From assembly GCA_947650285.1 (NCBI GenBank), contig CANTFL010000478.1, positions 185,135 to 249,134 on the forward strand: DNA of 64,000 bases, in the 5' to 3' direction. How positions within the stretch are numbered: position 1 is the first letter of the stretch; every line of letters starts with the position of its first letter. This DNA is from Hyaloperonospora brassicae (taxonomy: Eukaryota; Oomycota; Peronosporomycetes; Peronosporales; Peronosporaceae). The position numbers were made by a program, and so were the translations under genes. The notes beneath the pieces are model-generated. The model did no database searches. It was not told the DNA's origin and worked only from the letters and a program-made list of their open reading frames with translations. This document shows positions 1 to 11,279 of the stretch, piece after piece.

Positions 1-970
1 CTCGATGCCTTTATCGTCGACTGTCTTCAATTTAAAGCATAGATCCTTCTGCCCATCTGGCGACTGATCGCCCTCTATGTACCGATGGATCGTAGAGATT
101 AGTGGAGAGACTTTCGTGGGTAGATATACACCAATCTCGTGCTGCAGACACCGCCCTTCTCCATCCCTCGCGATCTCGTAAGACTGATTTCTGGACTTTT
201 TTTGTTCTTCACTATCCATGGTCGGGATCGCGTCCGGTTGATAGATGGAATGTCTTTGCCTACGATCAGATCCCTCGCATTCGGTATTCCCTGTCACGGT
301 CGGCGTCACCACTCTGCTAGCCTTACTCGGCCTGGTTTTACGCGCTCATCGTCTAGCGTCTCGTCATTTGTATGCTCCGTCACAAGTACCTTGATCGATC
401 GTTGGTCGTTCTTCATGGAGCAATCATCAGTTTCATTCTCATCTGTATACTGTATCATATCCTCTTCGATGACGATTTCACCAGGTTGTATTTCGTCAGC
501 AATGCAATCCTTTGCCTATTTTTCTATCATCACCTCTTGGCGTTTAAAAATCTTTCTCGGCGTAGAAGATATTAGATGATTAATTTATGGTCCTTTATAC
601 TCTTCGAATGAGACTTCTTTTCGATCTGTCGTAGCTTTAAACTCAAGCTTCTGCAATTCTTTATAACGTCGCGATCCCACAGACACATATATTTGCGATC
701 GAGTAATCACGTCCGCTACCATCAACAGTCCTAGCAAGGTTTCCTAGCGCAAAATCACCTCGCGATCACTCAAGTTGGTGATCTGCAGGTGGTTGATTCT
801 GCCTGTCCCGTTAGTCACAGTAATTACTCATTCGACGTCTGGTCTTACACAAGGTTTAGCTCTTGATGGCGCGACATCTATCCTCAGTTCTGTCGGTTTG
901 CCGACGGAGATCACCACATGTTGATCATTCAGGTTGATCACTTTTATCGTCGATCTACAAGTGGCTTACT

Positions 971-1222
971 TCATGCTAGACAGATGCGAACTTTATATGG
1001 TAGACATAGCGTTCCGTCCACTAGATCTAAGCGGATACCCACTGGAAGAATGAAGTCCATGCCTCGTAAAGCCTCTTGACTCACTTGATCATCGACCCAT
1101 ACGTCGAAATAATATACTAGTCGGCCGTCCAATGTGATATTGACCTTCGCGCGACCAGTTGTCGTGTATACGATTCGCCTATACCGACACATTCTTAAGT
1201 CCAGCATTCGTCGATCATGCAC
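971..1222 (-). pseudogene. Retropepsin C-terminal part of element A
   Basis: An 83-codon open stretch contains GRAKVNITLDGRLVYYFDVW followed by a GMDF(I)LP turn, the typical second half of a gypsy aspartic protease (beta strands followed by the G-M-D-F segment). The catalytic D-T/S-G triad would lie upstream, near 1400-1500, and I did not find it intact. It is part of the element A polyprotein, not a separate gene. Confidence 0.6.
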
Positions 1223-1725
1223 CCTACCTTGCGAGCAAAGGCAGTGTCGATAGTTTACACTTCAGCACCGGAATCGAATGGCATATTTGGCCTTATCATT
1301 ATTGATCTTGACAATCTCCTTCGCTTGCTAAAACATTTTCCACGGGTGTGATATTTTTTATATCTTCGTGATTCCCCTGGTGTGAGATCAACCTAGACCT
1401 TCACAGCTGATCGGTGTATTCATCGATTCTTTGCTCACTAGAAATAGCGGGGACACAAGTTGAATCATTACATATAGTAGCGATTGGCTCGGCCTGATCG
1501 TTAACTTCTTGATCTTCGATTGTCTCTCAACGAATGCATATATGCGGAGCCCAGAACGCTCGGCTCGTACCAGAGTCCGTCCTGTCAAGATCCCTATTTT
1601 AACATCTTCTCCGCCGCGGACGTAAGAAATAATGCGTGCTTGGTCGGCACATACCACTTGCACATCAAATTGTAATAATTTTCCAAAGGCTACTTGCCAC
1701 TCTCATGCACTTTTACATAAGCTGC

Positions 1726-1836
1726 ACACGCATAGAAACACTTGTCTGATGGGTGTTCTTTGCGGCCGCACTTCTTGCATGTCAATCTATTCCAGCAGCC
1801 ACGATCATTATGCTTAATCGATCCACAGTAAGTGCA
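1726..1836 (-). pseudogene. Gag nucleocapsid: two CCHC zinc knuckles of element A
   Basis: On the minus strand this reads CTYCGSIKHNDRGCW and, ten residues on, CKKCGRKEHPSDKCF. Both follow the C-x2-C-x4-H-x4-C knuckle used by retroelement Gag proteins to bind RNA. The knuckles are intact although the surrounding gag frame is interrupted. They fix the orientation of element A and place the protease downstream (lower coordinates), as expected for gag-pol. Confidence 0.8.
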
Positions 1837-4599
1837 CGCTTTTGATCGTTATCCGTGATTACGTAGCCCCACCCGATTTGCTTCTTCATGTGCATCCGAT
1901 GAGCTTAAATAAACTTCACGTGATTGTAGGCAGTGGTTGCACAAATTCGACGTCGGTCCGCGTCATCTTCCGAACCACAGCAGTTTGACTTCGAACTGCT
2001 GCTCTCGCTTTTCACCCTGATCGCTCGTACTGCTCGGGTCGATGTTTGCGGTACCTGATCAGCATGAGCTTTTGATTGCTGACAAAAAATTTCCCGGTCT
2101 TATCGACGTCTTGGTGCACCGGTTTTCCAACCGCAGATACGCACGCAACGCTTCTTTTATGTCGTCGGCATCCGACAGTCGCAGTAGAGTAAACTATTTT
2201 GTCAATTACGATCATCCAGCGTGGAAATTAAGTGTTTCGCGTGATCCCGACGCGAAGCGCGTCTACGCTCTCGAATCGCGACCTTGGCACGGATCGCTGC
2301 CCCATAGAATCGGCGCAAATATTCCAGAGAGATTTCGTCCGTTCGTTTGCGCGCGTGATAATACTATCTGGCATTTGATAAACCATTTCATCCATATTGT
2401 ACCATAAATTACCATAGCATATTTCTCCGCGTGCGAAGAATAGGGCGAATCAGTCGACTGTACCAATTTTGTAAGTCAGTCGCTAAACACCAGGCATTTT
2501 TCTTCATTTGGTATATGGTACTCAAGGAACGACAACTTGACCTTGCTTATCCAGCTAGCGCGACCTTCTTCTTGATCTTTACCATTAAACTTCTTCATTT
2601 CGCCGATCACAGAGAAACGAATACGCTGAGGAAGAAGTCCTTGGTGTATCGAAACTTATGTTGGAGCCAATAATCAACGCCTCAAGTCCAACTGTTCGAT
2701 TCGTACGGGGTGGGATCACCCCAGTCTGATCGTCTTTTAGACGATCCGAGATATTTTATCTCGACATCTGGGAAACAGATTTCTCGAGATCTTGGCATCT
2801 TGATCGCTTGACTTGGATATATATCATGACAGGCTTGACTAAGTTGTCTCTGTTCGTTCTCTTAATAGGTATGTCGATATAATAGAGCAAATGGCCTTGG
2901 ATTTTTGATGTATCATCTCCGGTGGCGCGTGTAGCCGCCCATCGCGACTCGGCCTGGATTCCTTTTGCGTAAACAAGCAGATAAGCGGGATCAATGGGGC
3001 CTATCAACATTTGCTAAATGCAGATAGAGTCGTCTGACTCGATACCGGATTCCGCTGAAGCACACTGCGACGATCAGGTGTGGCATTCAATCGACATATC
3101 CGCGCTCAAGGTAATTACTTGACTTTCAATCTTAGATTTGCCTGTGAGAGTGATCAGCTTCTCGTATAACGATCGGCATGCGTAGGATATTTGATCTGGA
3201 TCACACTTTATCAGTTTTCTCACATCGAACATCTTCGCCACGAATCCAGCTTCATGCAAACGTTGCATAATCCCGTAGATTATATCCAGCATTTTTGATG
3301 TACTTTCCGGGATCGATAATGGAACTTGAATCTCAATGATCGGTTTTCGCTTTCTCACTTAGAGTTCTGGGTCATTTAGTAGTAGATTCTTTAATGCCTT
3401 TCGCTCTTACTCCTTGGTCAGCTCTTCACGTAGTCACCATTCGTCCTTATTTCGCTGTCTGGGAGCTTGAAAGATTTCGGAATCTTGTTCTAAACTTTAT
3501 AGCGTTGGTCTAGTTTGTCGTTGTTTTCTTAACCTTCGCCGTCTTCGATTTATATTTTTTCGAAATCGCGGTTGTAGACTTATATAACTTTTGCTCGGTT
3601 TACCAGATGGGGTTTCATTCTACAAATCATGCTTTGCAGAACAATCCGCGGTGGTCTTCAAAGGCACCTCAAGAGGAAGTCAAGGTTTACTTCCCAGATA
3701 GAGTGATCGATCTTTCTCTGTTATTTTCATTTCACCAGATCCACTCCCAGTACTCTGAAATACTGGTAATCTTTCAGACTCACGCGTCTGTGGCTATTCG
3801 TTGGCCTTCGACAATTCCAATCTAAATTCATTATCAATCATTACATCTCCACCTATGACTCACGTTAAATCCCAAGTCACCGGAAGCGTCGGGCACGCGC
3901 ATCATTTTAATGGAGTGTCGATCGCTCTTTTTTTTAAGGAGTCAATACCAATTATCCTCTGGAGCCCGGACGACCGACTTACGGAGGAGGCACATCGGCT
4001 TACATTTCCTTGATAACCTTCCACATCTTGTGTACTTGTCGGTGGGGCGGTTTGCACTCTTCCAGGTGGACTCGTGTCAATGGAAAACTTGCCCGTGGTT
4101 GCGATGGGGTCGAGGTTTGATCTCAGTGTGGAAATCTTCACATTGCGATCGGGTTTGACGTGATCCCGTAAAATTCTTCACGGGATTACTTCTATGCTTG
4201 TAAGATTCTCGATATGAGTCACCCTGATCTGAAACCGATCACCTTGTCCGAATGTAGAACTTGATTCGCGAGCCTTCTGACAACTGGATCTGTCTCGCTA
4301 TCTCGGGTCTTCAACCACAAATGGTTTTCCTGCGTCCAGTAGTAGTTGGGGTGTTGTTTGAAAGTACTCGATCCATGTCCAAACAATCCAGGGATACCAC
4401 TTGATTACAGTATGTAACTTTTTTTGACGCCGGGTAGCCAATGATTCACCCGGAGGAGAAGCCGACACGTGTGCTTTGAAGCAAATTAAACTATGTTTAA
4501 TGATAACCAATCAAACTCAACAATCCTATTCGTATCCCATTGTCTTGTAGATTGCATGCCACGTGTCGTTCTCGCCAGAAGATAGCAACCTTGTAATTG

Positions 4600-4862
4600 C
4601 ATGGCACACACCTGATATACTTGTCCGATCGCAGTCGCTTTTCTGGTCGCCGATCGTGCGGTGCAACCCACACTAGCTTGATCGCGATCATATACCTGAT
4701 CACCGATCGCGATCTCGATCGCCTTGCTGATCGCGGGTCACATTGTGTGGCACGCACTCCTGTATCCGCGATCGCTTTTGTGTTCCACACCAACCTGATC
4801 GCGATTACACACCTTATCGCAGATCACGATCTCGTTCGCCTCCTTGATCGCGGTTTCGTACT
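4600..4862. repeat. Imperfect tandem duplication rich in GATCGCGATC
   Basis: Two diverged units of roughly 120-130 bp (about 4605-4740 and 4741-4862) share the order GCGATCGCTTTT-like, CACAC..CTTGATCGCGAT and GATCTCG(A/T)TCGCCT. The self-complementary GATCGCGATC core recurs several times. No coding role seen. It lies just upstream (minus-strand sense) of the element A gag block. Confidence 0.5.
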
Positions 4863-5526
4863 TGATCTCCAGACCGTCAACGTAACTGTTTCCTTTCCAC
4901 TAACCCCATATCCATGACTCGTACCCTTCTCCCGACGTACTTTTACCCACTATCGCCGGTCCTATCCTGTCAGATCTTATATTACGGTTCTGTCTAACCG
5001 TCCAGTAGACGTGATCCCATCATTTGTGGGACCCGCGTTGCCAACCGTCTGCCAACTCGTATTTAGCTGGAGTGCGCCCCCTTCTCGTGTCGCAAATTTC
5101 ACTATTCGCTTCACCACAATACCGTTGCTCCCGGATTTCACTAGAAAACTTTCCAAGGTATAAATGAGCGACCTGTAGACCGCTCAGCTGGTTTAATTAA
5201 TTTTGTGCGGGACCCGTGAGAACATATCCAAACAAAAGGCACTTCTCTTTATCTAGAGCATGGTTTTGTAGGAATGGGGACTTGTGGAGAAGCGGGAAGG
5301 AATAATCAAGAAAGTGTGGATCGCCCGACCACCTAAAGTGCGAAACCGGTTTGATTGGTGGAGCGCGTACAGATATGGGCCTGTTGGGACGAGGAAGATG
5401 ACCAAACGACTGATGAAGGGATACGACTGTCCAAGTCGCTCAGGTTGGTCCACCTTATATCCTGGATACCGCTGGGTGATGTGGATCACATAATTGGTGT
5501 GGATCATATACCGCATCCACCACACC

Positions 5527-5585
5527 GCGATCCACTGTGGAGCGATCCACTGTGGAGCGATCCGCTGTGGAGTATCCGCTGTGGA
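5527..5585. repeat. 15-bp tandem repeat, four units
   Basis: Units GCGATCCACTGTGGA (5527-5541, 5542-5556), GCGATCCGCTGTGGA (5557-5571) and a 14-bp variant (5572-5585) follow each other without gaps. Each unit holds the near-palindrome TCCACTGTGGA, so the array is also rich in short hairpins. It lies in non-genic retroelement debris. Confidence 0.85.
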
Positions 5586-5859
5586 CCACATGAGGTGAGA
5601 GATGAATGACATAGACAGGCGATGCACAACAGTTGACCTATCGAAAAGATAGGCATAGTCATCGGGTTTGGATTTGGTTGGTTGACGTTAAACAGAATTG
5701 AATTTGCAACGGAAGACACGCGTAGACTTTTTCCGGGTAGGATCTTTGGCATCCCTTTGAATAGAGAGTCACATACGTCTCTGCGAACTTCGTCCTAAAA
5801 TTGTTTGGCCTGGCGGAACGTCGATTCTCACTCCTCTCCCTCAACTGCGATAGGACGCA

Positions 5860-6190
5860 GTGAAGCTTACGGTTCAGATTTAAGATCGCGAGACGGCTCA
5901 AGTGGTCATAAGGCTCGCGTATCAAGCATCACCCCTGGCAAAGGCGACTCTGGGAGACCGCCCAAGTTACAAGCGATCGATTTAATATATTCCACGCGAT
6001 CAGCACCTACGTTTGACCGGGTGAGGCATTTCCACCCGATCAATACCTATCCATAAGACGGTCAAATTCAGCTTCAGCTCAAGTCCGCCAAGAAGAGCGC
6101 AACCCGCCCCACCGACGGGTACACAAGGTGAGCAAGAAGACACAGAGCACGTAATCGGGGTACCACCTCCTTTAGTCGGTTGTCCGGGCG
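5860..6190. repeat. Inverted fragment C of the element A/B gag block
   Basis: Its reverse complement matches both 3950-4290 and, in two pieces, 7725-7745 plus 9525-9800. Shared landmarks are GCGCCCGGACRACCG, the ACCCGTCGGTRGGGCGGGTT segment, and AAGATCGCGAGA.GG..CAAG. Translated in the matching sense it gives the same SRDGSSG(H/Q)KAR string as the minus strand near 9790. C lacks the DNA element that interrupts B, so it preserves the empty target site. Confidence 0.7.
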
Positions 6191-7745
6191 CCAGTGGAGA
6201 GTCGGCGTCACAAGGAAATTGTGATCATCACTCTACCACAGACTTGATCTTAATAATCCAACTTCTGGACCACTTTTCATCCCTGTCTTTTCTGTTAAAT
6301 TTTTTACAGATACGCGATTGAGGACACCCAAATCCTCGATGCGCTAAGTACGATAGCCGGTGCTATTTCCGCAGTCGCTACCAGTGTCCGTCTGAGATCG
6401 TTTTGCCCAAATTCGTCGGAATCTCCTCCTTCTGGGTAATAGGTATCCGATATGTCTTGACGCGATCCGACCTATTCCATCACGACATCCAGGATTTAGG
6501 TCTCCTGCTCCCTCGCATGTCTCTAGGTCTGACGTGGATAGAAGGCTTGTCGAGCTTGTTATCGTTGCTCTTGTTAAAATCATAATATGAAGCTTCGAAA
6601 TACGTCTGTTTGGGCATACATCCTCTATGGCGCACGAAGATGCCGAGCACGAATCGTCCTTAATCCTCACCATGCAATCTTGCAGATGAGATGCCCCACT
6701 TTTACCTAGCGCCATCTGCTGAATACCGATCAATCCATCTGATTTGATCTCTGATTCAGCTGATGCGTACTGCGATGATCCAGTGTGATATCCTCGGGGC
6801 ATCCGCAATCGCCAGAAACGCTTATTATTCGAGCTTGTATTCGTCCTTCATCAAACTGCCTGGGCCATCCGCGATATCCGGGAGCATTTGATCTTCGTTC
6901 TTGTATTCTCCCGTCAACGGAATCAGCCCTTTATACAGCGATCGACTCGCCCTATTCACTTGATCTTATTTACAATTCAGTAATTTCTTCGCGTCGAATA
7001 CCCCTCGACGAATCCTGCATTTCATATCAGCTGGATGAATTCGTTGACCCCTTTTATCGTGTTTGATTCTGGCACTGGAGCTGAGATTGGGCCTTGACAC
7101 TTCCCTATAAGCTTGAGCTTCAATTTTTGTAGCACCGGGTCGCTTGATAGCAACGTCTTGAGATTCTTCCAATGATATTTCATTTACAAGTTTTATTTGC
7201 CAACCTTCCGTCGTATCTTCTTCTTTTATAACCCATACCGGTCAATACTCAAATGGAGCGATCGCTTTGTTCAATCTCTGACGCTGCTTTCTTAGTATTT
7301 GTCACTTAAAACCCTTTCTTCTTCGAAATCACAAGAGTGTTGTTGGATCAATCTTGTTCGGTTTTGACCGATAGATTTCTACTTTGCTAATCATACTTTG
7401 TAGCACGATCCGCGGTGGTCCTCGAAGATACCTCAGGAGGAAGTCGAGGTAAATTTCCCAGATTGAGTGATGGATCTTTCTCTGTAATTTTCTTGTCACC
7501 AGAGCCACTCCCAGTACTCTCTCATACTCGTAATCTTTCAAATTCACGCGTCTACGGCAACTCCTCTGTCTCTGACGCTTCCATCCCAGGTTCAGTCTTT
7601 ATCTTGTCATCTTCGCCAAGGACTCACGGTAAAATCCCGAGTCACCGGAAGATCTGGGCACACGCACCATTGTAGTGAAGTAATGACCGCTCTTTCAAGG
7701 ATTCGATCTCAACTCCGACTAGCGCCCGGACGACCGTCCAACGGG

Positions 7746-8005
7746 AAAATCTTATAAGAATAGGTGTTCGCCTGAAACAATGTGTTATATTACGCTATCC
7801 ATCAGTCTTATTTGATATACACCAAAAAGGGTATAGAAAATGCCTCTTTTTATTGAATTTCAATATATATATTTATGCAATAATTAGGACACTCCGCTTT
7901 TTTAAAAAAAGGTTTGTAATTCCAATTTGTTGATAGCCTTCTCAGGGCAATGCCCTTGCACACGTTCAGCAATCGCTACACTTGCATGCCTTAACGTCGA
8001 ATGTT
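7746..8005 (+). repeat. Left terminal inverted repeat of the nested element
   Basis: About 260 bp, complementary to 9265-9524 with roughly three quarters identity by eye. Contains two inner imperfect direct AT-rich tracts. Exact inner end uncertain. Confidence 0.65.
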
Positions 8006-9022
8006 TCACGGACCATTCACCGATATTGCTCCTGTTTCTTTTCTTTTCTCGGTCGTCCCTTCCGCCGTCTTCAGAGATCTTCCACCAATTATTAGACGTC
8101 GGTCTAAATCATTCCACGGACATCGCAGCGGGAACCATATGCGATAGAGGAAGACGTGACTACCGAACTGGGGTACGCTAGAGGTAATTTGAGGCTGTCC
8201 TATACCACGTTGAATGTGCCGATTGTTGCGGGCTTGTGTTTGTGTATTTTGGGATTCAACCCCTTGCTGGACCCACGCCAGCGACTGTACTCAAGTTGAG
8301 TATACAATAAATGTATAAGGGGGACTGGCTAAGCAGTGGGTGGAGCCATAGACAAAGCGATACGAGAAAGAGAGGGACAGAGTGTCCTTTATAGTCATGG
8401 CTGATGACTGAGTAGTTAACAGACTAAACACCGTCTGTTGTGGTTATTGCCATTGATGGTATACTCCTATTTATTGTTGTTTCTGATGTTGTGCAGGCAT
8501 TCGATGGTGTCGCGTTCTGGAGTTTGGAGACTTTTTGGCTGGTGCCAAGTTTTTACTACCAGTAGTTTCCAAGTACGTGGATGTGCGTAAGAAAAAATGA
8601 GGTACGAGAATTGAATGCTGGTAAATAATTATGTGGCGATGGTCTCAGCGTGCCTGGAGCGATCATGTTCACCATAATTGGATTAATGTCTATAAAGGCG
8701 AATATGAAGCCGTCGCTTGGCTCGGATGTCGAAGCTTCTAATGTAAAATCAGAGCAAGTACTACCCGGGGATATATATAAAATGCCTCGATGCAACTTAC
8801 GGTGTCCGCGATCAACCCGTAGTGGCTTGCGTCTTATATTGACGCAATGCATCAGATACTTGAGATGCTGCGTGGAATACATACGATCTATACTTGAGCT
8901 AAATGATCTGTGTTGTTAAGGAGACTGCAGTGTACGGCACCGGTATACTCGAGTTTACGCTGGCTCTAGCCTTCCTATTTCCCATCGGCGTATATTGTGG
9001 TGTTCTGTCATGGTTTTACTCG

Positions 9023-9280
9023 CTACTTCCCCGCTTTAGAACGTACTAGCAAATTGGTAAGCTGTGCTGCTGCTGATGAGTTTTGAGCAACACGGCTAAT
9101 CAGCATCGCGTGTGTATTTTGGATTTTTACACCATTTAGGATCACACCATCAAATAATATGGCGTGGGTTGGTGTGCTTTCTGCAAGCACTAGATATATT
9201 TCGCGCAAAGTTATCGTTGGATTACTTTTTTGTTGAATCCAATAGATGATACCAAGGAGACATGACATTACGGCATGCAC
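9023..9280 (-). other. Unassigned open frame inside the nested element
   Basis: An 85-codon frame without internal stops runs from the right TIR into the element interior. It could be a relic of a transposase, but no DDE, zinc-finger or other motif is visible. A plus-strand frame at 8650-8919 (89 codons) and a minus-strand frame at 8556-8882 overlap each other and are equally unassigned. Probably non-functional. Confidence 0.25.
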
Positions 9281-9524
9281 ATGTAGGGATTGCTGAGCGT
9301 ATGCAAGGGTAGTACCCTGAGCAGGCCATCAACTAATTGGGACTGCAGTCCTTTTTCAAATTAGCGGGGTGTCCTGATTATCGTAGAAACATTTATTTTA
9401 ACGTTCAAATGTAAGTGGTATTTTCTTTACCCTTTTTACTATGTAATAAATAAGTCAAAAGGACAGCCCAACCGTAACACAATATATATTAAGGCGAACA
9501 CCAATGTGTTATTGAGATTTCTTG
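9265..9524 (-). repeat. Right terminal inverted repeat of the nested element
   Basis: Inverted partner of 7746-8005. The outermost conserved string AAGGCGAACACC is at 9491-9502 and its complement is at 7762-7772. Confidence 0.65.
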
Positions 9525-10168
9525 ACTAACTGACGGGGTACTCCGATTCCGTGCTGTATGCTTTGCTAACCTTGTTTACCCGTCGGTAGGGCGGGTTGCA
9601 CGCTTCCAGGTGGACTCGAGTCGACGCCAGGATTGACCGTGCTTGGGATTGGTGTTGTCGCGTGGAAACATTTACACGATAGCGGGTGTACTTGTAAGGT
9701 GCTTGATATAATACACCTTGATGTCTACGAAATTGCCTCGTCCAAAGTAGATGCTTGATCCGCGAGCCTTCTGACCACTTGATCCATCTCGCGATCTTGC
9801 ACTCTTCTTCTTTACTTGCCTTCTGCGTCCGATCGCAGGTGGGCGTTTTGTTGAGAGTCTTTGATCCCTAGCCAAACAATCTAGGTATATCACTTGATTT
9901 ATGTATGTGACTTTCTTTGACAATAAGTGGCCAATGATCGAACCCGGAAGAGAAATTGACACGTCTACTTAAGAGCAAATCGAACTATATTTTATAATGT
10001 CAACCAATCAACTCCGAAAAACTAGTACATCGCTAGTCCTATCTGTATCAGGACTTTCGAAGCCACGCGTATTCCTCCGAGAGATCGTCCCCTTTTATCT
10101 ATGTGGTTTACACCAAGTTCGGTCTCTGGAACTTTAGTGCTACCTACACCCGACTTGTGTTCAACAAA

Positions 10169-10206
10169 TCGAGATCGAGATATCTGATCGAGATCGAGAT
10201 ATCTGA
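10169..10206. repeat. Perfect 19-bp direct tandem duplication
   Basis: TCGAGATCGAGATATCTGA occurs at 10169-10187 and again at 10188-10206. It sits between element B and the truncated start of the chromodomain gypsy element. Confidence 0.85.
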
Positions 10207-10353
10207 TCATGATTATGAGCCACCCGTTTTAGCACGTATTCTTCCAATCAGAATTCGTCTTGGTCTTAAATGACGACTGAGATCTGTAACTTCCGTGTCC
10301 CAACTCAATGGCAAAAATATATTGAATTCTTTGCCAAATCAGATTCTTAACTT

Positions 10354-11186
10354 ATGCGCAAGTATAAGTTGTACGCCAACCTCAAAAAGTGTATATTTGC
10401 TGATAACGAAATACCACTTCTTGGGTACACCGTGGGTCAAGACGTCGTACGCCCTGATCCCGAAAATATCGAAGCGATAGCGGACTGGCCAGTGCCAGTC
10501 GATTTCAAGGGACTTCGTAAGTTCCTTGAGCTATCGACAAACTTGCACAAGTACTCGCGCAACTATGCCGAGATGACTGTGCATCTTTCTTGTTTACCCA
10601 ATACAAATGTGAAGTATACATGGAACGATTATTGTCAGCGTTTCTTTGAAGGGAAAAAGCAAAGCTTGATACAATCGCCCATCTTGGCGATTGAAGATCA
10701 GGACAGACAATTTCACGTGGTCTGTGACGCCAGCGATTTCGCGATCGGCTGCGCGTTGATGCAATATGACACAGATGGTGCAGAGCGCGTCATCTGTTAT
10801 CAGTCGCGTCAGCTGCAACTAGCTGGGCGTATTTATCAGTCCATGACAAGGAACGCCTTGCCATGAAGTACACGCTGACCAATTTTCGCGTCTATCTCTT
10901 AGGAGATAGACCGTTCATCGTCCTAACGGACCATGGATCGCTACTCACGGCGGTACACAGTCCACAACTCTCGCAACGAATGGCGAGGTGGCCGTCTTTC
11001 TTTGAGAAATCTAAATTCTCCGTCAGGTCTAATTTAGGACGACTTAAACTCATCGCTGATGAGCTATCGCGCCGATGCGGTTTCGAGCCGGGCGCGTTAT
11101 CAAATTGTAGAAGAAATCCCACTTTTGTGATACTTACGGTCAGTGTCCCGTCGTCAACATTGCTTGACGACGTGAAAAAGGCCTAA
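10354..11186 (+). pseudogene. Gypsy RT thumb/connection and RNase H, frameshifted
   Basis: The first frame (10354-10866) has the RT tail (KCIFADNEIPLLGY, LRKFLELSTNLHKYSRNYAE) and the RNase H start (VVCDASDFAIGCAL, whose first Asp is catalytic). Frame is lost near 10836, where one base appears deleted from a TATTCAGTCCATGAC-like string. The rest of RNase H continues in the next frame (10863-11186) with MKYTLTNFRVYLLGDRPFIV and LTDHGSL. The copy at 63469 shows the uninterrupted arrangement. Confidence 0.85.
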
Positions 11187-11279
11187 GAAGAATATAAGGA
11201 TCCTTTGCGCTTGATGAGTCATCTTGCAAACCCATCCCGGAAATCCTTGTCGGATTTGCCGGCTCGATAACGATCCTCT

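Larger units (their letters stand above)
1..4545 (-). mobile_element. Decayed Ty3/gypsy retroelement A (gag-protease-pol start), minus strand
   Basis: Read on the minus strand, this stretch carries in order a low-complexity gag N-terminus (about 4510-3900), gag body (about 3360-2000), paired zinc knuckles (1836-1726), an aspartic-protease-like segment (about 1220-971) and the acidic linker that precedes reverse transcriptase (below 970). The RT itself would lie beyond the window edge. Frames are broken repeatedly, so no full polyprotein is encoded. Block 3630-4545 is repeated in the same orientation at 7385-10045 and, inverted, at about 5860-6190. LTRs were not recognised. The order and motifs follow oomycete gypsy elements; exact ends are estimates. 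Confidence 0.7.
7746..9524. mobile_element. Nested DNA transposon with about 250-bp terminal inverted repeats
   Basis: The ends 7746-8005 and 9265-9524 are inverted copies of each other: outer AAAATCTTATAAGAATAGG versus the complement starting AGAAATCTCAATAACACATT, then GGTGTTCGCCT in both. Further inside both have (A/C)GGACA(C/C)TCCGCT-like blocks, a TTGATRGCC..CTCAGGG block and CAGCAATC.CTACA. Flanks CCAACGGG and CTAACTGACGGGG both resemble the single CTAAAGGAGG of the uninterrupted copy C, which fits a roughly 9-11 bp target duplication. Long TIRs plus such a duplication suggest a Mutator-like element. No transposase domain was recognised inside, so it may be non-autonomous. Confidence 0.7.
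6300..10045 (-). mobile_element. Decayed gypsy element B, gag region, interrupted by a TIR element
   Basis: Minus-strand gag-like sequence homologous to element A. The segment near 6700-6800 (SSQYASAESEIKSDGLIGIQ) matches A near 3030-3090 (SSQCASAESGIESDD). 7385-7740 matches 3630-3980, and 9540-10045 matches 4010-4545. The gap between the last two is the 1.8 kb insertion at 7746-9524. Many stops and frameshifts; no pol sequence follows before fragment C, so only gag and leader survive. Confidence 0.65.

Noticed and set aside
5527..5585. CRISPR-like array
   Set aside because: Units are contiguous without spacers, and the genome is eukaryotic.
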